Position numbers and translations under genes: made by a program. From assembly GCA_001805005.1 (NCBI GenBank), contig MHDO01000122.1, positions 1 to 6,373 of the forward strand: 6,373 bases of DNA. Reading direction: 5' to 3'. The notes beneath the pieces are model-generated. The model made no database searches, was not told the DNA's origin, and saw only the letters and a list, made by a program, of their open reading frames with translations. Numbering within the stretch: the first letter of the stretch is position 1; every line of letters begins with the position of its first letter. This DNA comes from Nitrospinae bacterium RIFCSPLOWO2_12_39_16. GTDB taxonomy: Bacteria; Nitrospinota; Nitrospinia; UBA9942. Positions 1 to 5,316 of this stretch are shown here, in pieces.

Positions 1-20
1 TATCCAAAACCTACTCTCAT
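1..20 (-). CDS. ispF: Start of probable ispF (2-C-methyl-D-erythritol 2,4-cyclodiphosphate synthase), cut by window edge
   Basis: Only the first six full codons and part of a seventh are visible. Reading leftward from the ATG at 20-18 they give M-R-V-G-F-G and then TA-, probably Tyr. This matches the very conserved IspF N-terminus (MRxGxGYDVHxx), in which the following Asp and His bind the catalytic divalent metal. IspF makes the cyclic diphosphate intermediate of the non-mevalonate (MEP) isoprenoid pathway in the cytoplasm. The start is well supported: AGAGG at 33-29 lies 8 bases upstream, and the ATG comes 4 bases after the stop of the transporter gene, so this is probably the fourth gene of the alaS operon. 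The identification rests on seven residues plus a good ribosome-binding site. The metal-binding residues lie outside the window and were not seen. Confidence 0.6.
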
Positions 21-24
21 ATCA

Positions 25-906
25 TTATCCTCTCATGTTTATCAGATATACGGCGGTAATTGCTATTACGCCTCCTGTAATTGTAGATGTTCTTGGCTGT
101 TCATCTAAAAAATACCAGCTAAGGATAACTGCACTGGATGGAACCATAAAAACAAATGAGCTTGCCTTAAATGAACTCAGACGGCTTGAGGCAAAAAAAT
201 AGACTGTTGTTGCAAAGGTGCTTGAGATGACTGATAGATAAATCATATTTAGCCAGAAAAGAGAGCCTTGCTCAAAGACAGTTAATATCCCATGAGGTAG
301 GGCAATAAAAAAGAAAAGCACCGAGCAAAAGACATTCACGAAAAGGCTGAATATGAGAGGAGAAACTAAATTGCCTGCCTTTTGACTAAAGATAGTCAAA
401 AGTGCCCAAAATACAGCACAGAATAAAAAATAGATATTCCCAGTAATAAAAACATTATTGCTGTTAACTGTCCATATATTAAGAAGTATGCACCCGCCGG
501 CTATTCCCAAAATCAGCCCTGCAAAATCTTTTGCAGATACCTTCCGATTAAAGAAGAATATTGAGAGAATGAAAGTTGATAGGGGAATCATTGTTGTAAC
601 AAGCACTCCGGCAGCACCAGCAAATCCATAGATTAATGCTTTAAAAAATAGATAGAGATAAAGCCCAAGAGAAAGGGAGCCAAAAATTGAATAAACAAGT
701 GCAGATTTGCTTATCTTTAAAGGTTCTTTCCAAAATAACAGAATAGGGATAAAGGAGATAGATGTAATGAATAATCTCCAGAAGACCAGTGTCTCAGATG
801 GGAGGGTATTGGCAATCGCCTTTGCCGAAACCCAGCTCCCGCCCCAGATTATCATAGAGATAACTATTAAGAAACTGAATAGACTGGTTTTGTTTGAATC
901 ACTCAT
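25..906 (-). CDS. DMT-superfamily (EamA) permease, ten-helix inner-membrane transporter
   Basis: The 293-residue protein has the two-fold EamA repeat of the drug/metabolite transporter superfamily: about residues 10-143 and 153-291, each with five predicted helices. Likely helices are near 9-29, 37-58, 69-90, 96-118, 127-145, 153-173, 182-203, 217-239, 246-268 and 273-291. Typical signatures are WGGSWVSAK at 21-29, the small-residue stretch FAGAAGVLVTTMIPLST at 95-111, and its counterpart with MVPSSAV and the acidic LDEQP at 254-271. The length is normal for the family. Members export or import small metabolites, and nothing in the sequence fixes the substrate. The ATG at 906-904 begins 9 bases after the stop of the upstream glycosyltransferase gene. 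I see no good Shine-Dalgarno sequence close to it, so translation may depend on coupling. The stop is TAA at 27-25. Family call is sure; function is open. Confidence 0.9.
   Translation of the reverse strand: MSDSNKTSLFSFLIVISMIIWGGSWVSAKAIANTLPSETLVFWRLFITSISFIPILLFWKEPLKISKSALVYSIFGSLSLGLYLYLFFKALIYGFAGAAGVLVTTMIPLSTFILSIFFFNRKVSAKDFAGLILGIAGGCILLNIWTVNSNNVFITGNIYFLFCAVFWALLTIFSQKAGNLVSPLIFSLFVNVFCSVLFFFIALPHGILTVFEQGSLFWLNMIYLSVISSTFATTVYFFASSRLSSFKASSFVFMVPSSAVILSWYFLDEQPRTSTITGGVIAITAVYLINMRG
29..33 (-). promoter_or_regulatory. Shine-Dalgarno sequence of the ispF-like gene
   Basis: AGAGG on the minus strand lies 8 bases before the ATG at 20-18 and is embedded in the last Arg-Gly codons of the transporter gene. 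It is the clearest ribosome-binding site in the window. It supports a real gene start so close to the edge. Confidence 0.6.
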
Positions 907-915
907 TGGCTAATT

Positions 916-1740
916 TTATCTGCTTCTTTTAGATGAAGCAAGGGATAAAAACTTTCCCCTTGTCCCTCTGCCTTCTCTATCTACAGTCAAACCCAACTCT
1001 CTGATTACACACAGCGTATATTGAGGTAGATGTATTTTTGTGTGTCGTGAGGAGTATTCCATTATGGAGAGGTTGCTGACAAGTGTTATTAAGTCCGATT
1101 TGACATCCACATCTGTCAGTTCTTCCAGAATAAGAAGCGGCATTTTTTTCCTTTTGGCAATTTGAAGAAGGTTATCACTCTCATTTCTGGAAGTAAATAT
1201 TCCTTTAAAATTAATTGCGGATTGCAAATTGCAAATTGCGGATTTTAGACCAATCAGGTATACACCACCTTCACCACTGGGACCCAGAACCATCGCCCCA
1301 TTAAAGTTCGGAGTTCGGAGTTCGGAGTTTGGAGTTGACAGAAATTTAAATGCCTTATTTATGGTAGATGGCTGTATATGGGGGGAGTCACTGCCGAGTA
1401 TTACTATATTATCACTGCTTTTATTATGAATATTTTGTAGGGCATTTGTGAGTCTGTCATCAAAGTCATTACCTGATTGAGGAAATAATTCAATTGAAGA
1501 TTGAAGATTGAAGATTGAAGATTGAAAAACTATGTCATACATTACACCTCTTGAATCTTCTGGATAGTAGGCTATATATATCTTTTGTGCCTTTGAGAGA
1601 GAGGCTGAGATAATTGTATCTTTTAGAAAGGCGGTATACAGTTTTAGGATATCATCATCAGTCAGTGGGGTATCTTTTTTAAGGCGTGTCTTTACTTTCC
1701 CATTTATTGGTGACTTTGCAAAAATGAGGAGTTTATTCAC
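916..1740 (-). CDS. TIGR04282/DUF2064-family glycosyltransferase-like protein with three in-frame heptanucleotide arrays
   Basis: This 274-residue cytoplasmic protein has the nucleotide-diphospho-sugar transferase-like fold of the TIGR04282 (DUF2064) family. Visible motifs are LLIFAKSPINGKVKTRL at 4-20 (phosphate/nucleotide-binding start), LFPQSGNDFDDRL at 85-97, VILGSDSP at 113-120, VLGPSGEGGVYLIGLK at 151-166 and DVDVKSDL at 210-217. The usual GPxxDGGYYL motif is changed to GPSGEGGVYL. Residues 72-83, 136-145 and 167-176 are encoded by 7-base tandem repeats and look like additions in loops between conserved blocks. The family's usual ending (TLCVIRELGL, to 251) is followed by a basic tail of about 23 residues. 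The start is GTG at 1740-1738, which overlaps the alaS stop as GTGA, so translation is probably coupled. An alternative is a gene starting to decay, but the frame is open throughout. No substrate can be assigned. Confidence 0.85.
   Translation of the reverse strand: MNKLLIFAKSPINGKVKTRLKKDTPLTDDDILKLYTAFLKDTIISASLSKAQKIYIAYYPEDSRGVMYDIVFQSSIFNLQSSIELFPQSGNDFDDRLTNALQNIHNKSSDNIVILGSDSPHIQPSTINKAFKFLSTPNSELRTPNFNGAMVLGPSGEGGVYLIGLKSAICNLQSAINFKGIFTSRNESDNLLQIAKRKKMPLLILEELTDVDVKSDLITLVSNLSIMEYSSRHTKIHLPQYTLCVIRELGLTVDREGRGTRGKFLSLASSKRSR
1214..1248. repeat. Heptanucleotide array 1 (ATTGCRR units) inside the glycosyltransferase gene
   Basis: Four head-to-tail 7-base units (plus strand ATTGCGG, ATTGCAA, ATTGCAA, ATTGCGG) occupy 1214-1241, followed by a degenerate ATTTTAG. 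On the coding (minus) strand they encode about residues 167-176, SAICNLQSAI. They sit between the conserved YLIGLK block and the NFKGIF segment, where family members normally have a short loop. Confidence 0.9.
1306..1340. repeat. Heptanucleotide array 2 (GTTCGGA units) inside the glycosyltransferase gene
   Basis: Three exact GTTCGGA units (1306-1326) are followed by one GTTTGGA (1327-1333) and a decayed GTTGACA (1334-1340). The coding strand gives about residues 136-145 (STPNSELRTPN region), just before the GAMVLGP strand. The array is read through in frame. Confidence 0.9.
1493..1527. repeat. Heptanucleotide array 3 (ATTGAAG units) inside the glycosyltransferase gene
   Basis: Four exact ATTGAAG units (1493-1520) are followed by ATTGAAA (1521-1527). 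The coding strand gives about residues 72-83 (SSIFNLQSSI region), just before the conserved LFPQ segment. It is the longest and most uniform of the three arrays. Confidence 0.92.
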
Positions 1741-4379
1741 AATAGCATCTTTTCAACTATCTCATACACCTTTTCCAGCGCCTCGGTAAGTTTTGAAGGA
1801 TTTTTTCCTCCTGCCTGTGCCATGTCTGCCCTGCCGCCTCCGCTACCCTCCACAATAACCGCAGTCTGTTTTATTATCTCACCTGCATTGAGTTTTGATA
1901 TCAAATCTTTTGTAACTCCTGCAACGAGAGAGACCTTGCCATCTGTTACTCCCCCTGCCACTACAACACCCGATTTGATTTTAACCTTTGTAGAATCAAT
2001 AAATGACCTCAAGTCCTTAATATCAAAATTCCCAAGATTTTTGGAAAGGACATTTATCCCTTTTATAGACTTTATCTCTGACATTATGTCCCCACTCATT
2101 TCCTTTGTCATCTTTTCTTTTAGTTTCTGCAATTCCCTCTCCAATTCCTTGCTTCTATCTAAAACCTTCTTTACTTTTGCCAATTCTTCATGAGGAGGTG
2201 ATTTAAGTATCTCTCTTATCTCTGAAAGACGCTCTTCCTCATCTCTGACATATCTATACGCATTCTCACCTGTGAGTGCTTCTATCCTTCTGATGCCTGA
2301 TGCTATACCGCCTTCATGGATTATCTTAAATAATCCTATATCCCCGGTAGCCCTCGTATGAGTCCCACCGCATAGCTCCATACTGTAATTACCCATCTTC
2401 ACAACCCTTACCTCTTCCCCATACTTTTCGCCAAAGAGTGCGGTAGCCCCTCCCTTGATAGCATCCTCCAGTCCCTTTATTGATGTCTCCACAGGATAAT
2501 TCTCCCTTATCTTTTGATTAACTATTTCTTCAACCCTGTGCAGTTCTTTTATATTCGGTGCAGAGAAATGGGTATAATCAAAACGGAGTCTGTCAGAGGC
2601 TACAAGCGAGCCTGCCTGTTTTACATGGTCTCCGAGGACATCTCTCAATGCAGTGTGAAGCAAGTGTGTGGCAGAGTGATTTAATACTGTTTCCATTCGC
2701 TTATTCTGATTCACTGATATTTTTACTGTATTGCCAACTTTGATGCTCCCTTTCTTGACAACAGCACTATGGATAATCAGGCTTTGCAGAGGTTTTTTTG
2801 TATCTAACACATCTATATGGGTATCATCATTCCAAATCTTTCCTGTATCACCCACCTGTCCGCCTGATTCACCATAGAATGGAGTCTTATCAAGGACTAT
2901 CTCAACCTGCTCACCTTCTGATGCAGATTTAACCATGTCATTACCTTTTATTATGGAGAGGACTGTCCCTTCTGATTCCAAGTGCTCATATCCAATAAAT
3001 TGAGTCCCTTTTATTTTATGACCTATATCTCTGTATATAGACTTAATCCCCTCTTCTCCAGAGCCTTTCCATGATGCCCTTGCCCTCTCCTTCTGCACCT
3101 CCATTGCCCTGTTAAATCCAGCCGAATCAACTGTAAGCCCGCTGTCTCTTGCTATATCCTCTGTGAGGTCAAGGGGGAATCCATAAGTATCATACAGCTT
3201 GAATACTTCTTCACCCGGCATCATTTTTTCCTTCTTTGTCTTCAGGCTTTCAACCATGTCATTCAGCATCTTCATCCCAAAATCAAGTGTACTGCTGAAC
3301 CTCTCCTCCTCTGTAGAAATCACCTTTGAAATATACTCCCTTCTATCAAGCAGTTCAGGATATGTATCTTTCATCAGGTCAATTACAACATCAGAGGTTT
3401 TAAATAAAAATGGCTCGCTTTTCCCCAACATCCTGCCATGTCTTGAGGCTCGGCGAATGATTCTCCTCAACACATAACCCCTCCCCTCATTTGAAGGCAT
3501 GACGCCATCACCAATGAGGAATGTCATTGACCTGCTGTGGTCTGCAATAACTCTGAATGAGATATCCATGTTACTATCTCTGCCATATCTCTTTTCAAAA
3601 AGCCCTTCTGTATAAGTTATTATCGGTTTTAACAAGTCGGAATCATAGTTGCTCTTAACCTTCTGCACTACAGCAGATAGCCTCTCCAACCCCATTCCCG
3701 TATCTATACTCGGATTTGGCAACGGAGTAAGCTTGCCACTCGCATCCCTGTTATACTGCATGAATACAAGATTCCATACTTCCATAAACCTATCGCAGTC
3801 GCATTCAACATTACATTCAGGTCTGCCGCACCCTATCCCTTCCCCCTGGTCTATGTGTATCTCAGAGCAGGGACCACATGGACCTGTATCACCCATACTC
3901 CAGAAATTATCCTTCTCACCGAGCCTTACAATTTTATTGGCGGGTATTCCGATTTTTTCATTCCAGATTTTAAATGCTTCATCATCATCTTTATATACAG
4001 TAATCCATAGTTTCTCTTTAGGCAGTTTTACAACCTCTGTCATGAACTCCCACCCATACTCAATTGCCACTTCCTTGAAATAATCTCCGAAAGAAAAATT
4101 ACCGAGCATCTCAAAAAATGTGTGGTGCCTCGCAGTTCTTCCCACCACCTCAAGGTCGTTATGCTTTCCCCCTGCACGGACACACTTCTGTGATGAAACA
4201 GCCCTCTTATAATCCCTCTTCTCCCTTCCGAGAAATACATCCTTAAACTGAACCATCCCTGCATTCGTAAAGAGGAGTGTAGGGTCGGCGGAGGGTATGA
4301 GTGAGGAGCTTTTTACAAGCGTATGCCCTTTTTTCTTAAAATAATCGAAGAATCTTTTTCTGATTTCGTGTCCTGTCAT
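1737..4379 (-). CDS. alaS: Alanyl-tRNA synthetase, full length
   Basis: This cytoplasmic enzyme charges tRNA-Ala with alanine and clears mischarged Ser/Gly-tRNA-Ala. The 880 residues match the usual bacterial length. The class II catalytic core holds motif 1 around SSLIPSADPTLLFTNAGM (25-42), motif 2 around CVRAGGKHNDLEVVG to NFSFGDYF (66-101) and motif 3 GMGLERL (228-234). A cysteine-rich stretch at 184-195 (C184, C189, C193, C195) precedes DRFMEVWNLVFMQ, a variant found in many non-enterobacterial AlaRS. The editing domain has FYGESGGQVGDTG (501-513) and the zinc ligands H568, H572, C670 and H674 (NHSATH, CGGTH). A helical linker at about 711-762 leads to the C-terminal DHHA1/C-Ala domain with the glycine-rich EGSGGGRADMAQAGG (844-858). 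No frameshift or missing catalytic residue is seen. ATG at 4379-4377 lacks a clear Shine-Dalgarno sequence. The stop TGA (1739-1737) overlaps the next gene's GTG. It is the first gene of the minus-strand operon. Confidence 0.98.
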   Translation of the reverse strand: MTGHEIRKRFFDYFKKKGHTLVKSSSLIPSADPTLLFTNAGMVQFKDVFLGREKRDYKRAVSSQKCVRAGGKHNDLEVVGRTARHHTFFEMLGNFSFGDYFKEVAIEYGWEFMTEVVKLPKEKLWITVYKDDDEAFKIWNEKIGIPANKIVRLGEKDNFWSMGDTGPCGPCSEIHIDQGEGIGCGRPECNVECDCDRFMEVWNLVFMQYNRDASGKLTPLPNPSIDTGMGLERLSAVVQKVKSNYDSDLLKPIITYTEGLFEKRYGRDSNMDISFRVIADHSRSMTFLIGDGVMPSNEGRGYVLRRIIRRASRHGRMLGKSEPFLFKTSDVVIDLMKDTYPELLDRREYISKVISTEEERFSSTLDFGMKMLNDMVESLKTKKEKMMPGEEVFKLYDTYGFPLDLTEDIARDSGLTVDSAGFNRAMEVQKERARASWKGSGEEGIKSIYRDIGHKIKGTQFIGYEHLESEGTVLSIIKGNDMVKSASEGEQVEIVLDKTPFYGESGGQVGDTGKIWNDDTHIDVLDTKKPLQSLIIHSAVVKKGSIKVGNTVKISVNQNKRMETVLNHSATHLLHTALRDVLGDHVKQAGSLVASDRLRFDYTHFSAPNIKELHRVEEIVNQKIRENYPVETSIKGLEDAIKGGATALFGEKYGEEVRVVKMGNYSMELCGGTHTRATGDIGLFKIIHEGGIASGIRRIEALTGENAYRYVRDEEERLSEIREILKSPPHEELAKVKKVLDRSKELERELQKLKEKMTKEMSGDIMSEIKSIKGINVLSKNLGNFDIKDLRSFIDSTKVKIKSGVVVAGGVTDGKVSLVAGVTKDLISKLNAGEIIKQTAVIVEGSGGGRADMAQAGGKNPSKLTEALEKVYEIVEKMLL

Positions 4380-4409
4380 AAAATGATGATAAAAATTTAT
4401 ATGTTACCA

Positions 4410-4438
4410 ATTCTAATATCTTTCAAACCTGCCGTCAA
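4410..4438 (-). promoter_or_regulatory. Predicted sigma70-type promoter of the alaS operon
   Basis: On the minus strand TTGACG (4438-4433) is separated by 17 bases from TAGAAT (4415-4410). Each hexamer differs from consensus at one position. Transcription would start near 4403, giving a leader of only about 23 bases before the alaS ATG. That leaves no room for a T-box or other long leader RNA. Confidence 0.65.
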
Positions 4439-4453
4439 GTAAGAGAAGATACT

Positions 4454-4483
4454 TTGACATATCATGATAAATATTATTATAAT
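4454..4483 (+). promoter_or_regulatory. Exact-consensus sigma70-type promoter of the elyC-like gene
   Basis: TTGACA (4454-4459) and TATAAT (4478-4483) both match consensus exactly and are 18 bases apart, with an AT-rich spacer. The predicted start near 4490 gives a leader of about 67 bases that contains the whole 4507-4546 palindrome. It is back to back with the alaS promoter; the two -35 boxes are 15 bases apart. Confidence 0.7.
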
Positions 4484-4506
4484 TAGTACCACATAAATAT
4501 GGCTAA

Positions 4507-4546
4507 ATCGTAAAAAAACTTTTTTATAAAAAAACACTTTTACGAT
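4507..4546. promoter_or_regulatory. 40-base imperfect palindrome in the elyC-like leader
   Basis: The outer arms ATCGTAAAA (4507-4515) and TTTTACGAT (4538-4546) are perfect 9-base inverted repeats. The centre TTTTTTATAAAAAA (4520-4533) is itself a perfect palindrome with the same midpoint (4526.5). Overall 16 of 20 paired positions match. It lies downstream of the promoter and ends 10 bases before the ATG, where a Shine-Dalgarno sequence would normally be. It could be a dimeric repressor operator or an mRNA hairpin affecting translation. A factor-independent terminator is less likely because the stem is AT-rich and no T-run follows the right arm. Confidence 0.6.
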
Positions 4547-4556
4547 ACTATCAAAT

Positions 4557-5312
4557 ATGTTTATCCTGAAAAAGATATTAACACCCTTTCTTCTACCACC
4601 TGGAATCTTTATTGTCTTTTTAATATATTCAGGCATACGTCTTTTATTCAAGAAACAATGGAATGGAGGTATTGTAAATTGCTTGGCAGGTATTTTCATC
4701 TGGACACTTTCTATATCGCCTGTAGCTGATGCCATTATTACAGGACTTGAGTCTAACATTGAGATACCAAAAAACCCACAGGGAGATGTTATAATACTTT
4801 TAGGAGGTGGTTCAAATATAGGGTCCTCTGATTTATCCGGCGTTGGTTCTCCCACAGGTGATGCACTTGCCAGGATTGTAACTGCCGTGAGGCTTCAGAA
4901 TAGGCTTAACATTCCTATTATAGTATCAAGCGGACAGGTCTATAAAAATAAACCATCCGACGCACCCATTATAAAGCGTTTTCTTGTTGACCTTGGAGTT
5001 CCTTCAAATAAAATTATACTTGAGGATAAAAGCAGGGATACAATTGAAAATGCAAGATATGCAGGAGAAATCTGCAAAAAAATGGAATTCAAAAAACCTA
5101 TACTTGTAACATCGGCATATCATATGAAGCGCTCTGTTCTTAGCTTTAAAAGGGTAGATATAGAGGTCACACCATTGCCGGCTGACTTTAAAACATGGAA
5201 AGGCATGAAATATGGATGGGAAGATTATTTCCCGTCTGTCTCATCATTAGGCGATACAGGCAGAGCTGTGCATGAGTATATGGGGTTATTATTTTACAAA
5301 TTAGCATATTAG
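4557..5312 (+). CDS. ElyC/YdcF-type DUF218 inner-membrane envelope protein
   Basis: The 251-residue protein closely resembles E. coli ElyC in layout. Two N-terminal membrane segments (about 9-30 and 38-60) are followed by a DUF218 domain that would face the periplasm. The N-terminus LKKILTPFLLPPG and the second-helix end SISPVADAI parallel ElyC and support the ATG at 4557. DUF218 signatures are VIILLGGG (78-85), the IVSSGQ strand (122-127), SRDTIENA (159-166) and LVTSAYHMKRS (183-193). ElyC is known to affect peptidoglycan and lipid-carrier-linked envelope polymer synthesis; the biochemical activity of the domain is not settled. No Shine-Dalgarno sequence precedes the start, and an exact-consensus promoter and a palindrome lie upstream. 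The TAG at 5310-5312 is 4 bases from the end of the convergent lptD-like gene. Family call is strong; equivalence to ElyC itself is inferred. Confidence 0.85.
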   Translation: MFILKKILTPFLLPPGIFIVFLIYSGIRLLFKKQWNGGIVNCLAGIFIWTLSISPVADAIITGLESNIEIPKNPQGDVIILLGGGSNIGSSDLSGVGSPTGDALARIVTAVRLQNRLNIPIIVSSGQVYKNKPSDAPIIKRFLVDLGVPSNKIILEDKSRDTIENARYAGEICKKMEFKKPILVTSAYHMKRSVLSFKRVDIEVTPLPADFKTWKGMKYGWEDYFPSVSSLGDTGRAVHEYMGLLFYKLAY

Positions 5313-5316
5313 CACA

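Noticed and set aside
707..913. 68-codon plus-strand open frame opposite the start of the transporter gene
   Set aside because: It is antisense to the clear EamA N-terminal half and shows no independent support.
921..940. TGCTTC-8-GAAGCA hairpin near the end of the glycosyltransferase gene as a terminator
   Set aside because: The stem is only 6 base pairs, no T-run follows on either strand, and it lies inside the coding region of a tightly packed operon.
1229..1429. Plus-strand open frame containing two of the heptamer arrays
   Set aside because: Its length is helped by the stop-free repeats, while the minus-strand frame carries conserved family motifs on both sides of them.
1214..1527. The heptamer arrays as a CRISPR array
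   Set aside because: The units are 7 bases, contiguous, and differ between arrays, with no unique spacers.
1822..2193. 123-codon plus-strand open frame opposite the alaS 3' end
   Set aside because: It is antisense to the conserved C-Ala domain and linker of AlaRS and has no recognisable motif or ribosome site.
3649..4083. 144-codon plus-strand open frame inside alaS
   Set aside because: It is an antisense shadow of the conserved AlaRS catalytic domain, with Ser/Leu/Pro-rich composition typical of such shadows.
4380..4409. Riboswitch or T-box leader upstream of alaS
   Set aside because: The predicted leader is only about 23 AT-rich bases, too short for such an element, and no T-box core sequence is visible.
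4397..4855. 152-codon minus-strand open frame across the divergent promoter region and the 5' part of the elyC-like gene
   Set aside because: It is antisense to a well-recognised DUF218 gene, covers both predicted promoters and the palindrome, and its translation resembles no family I know.
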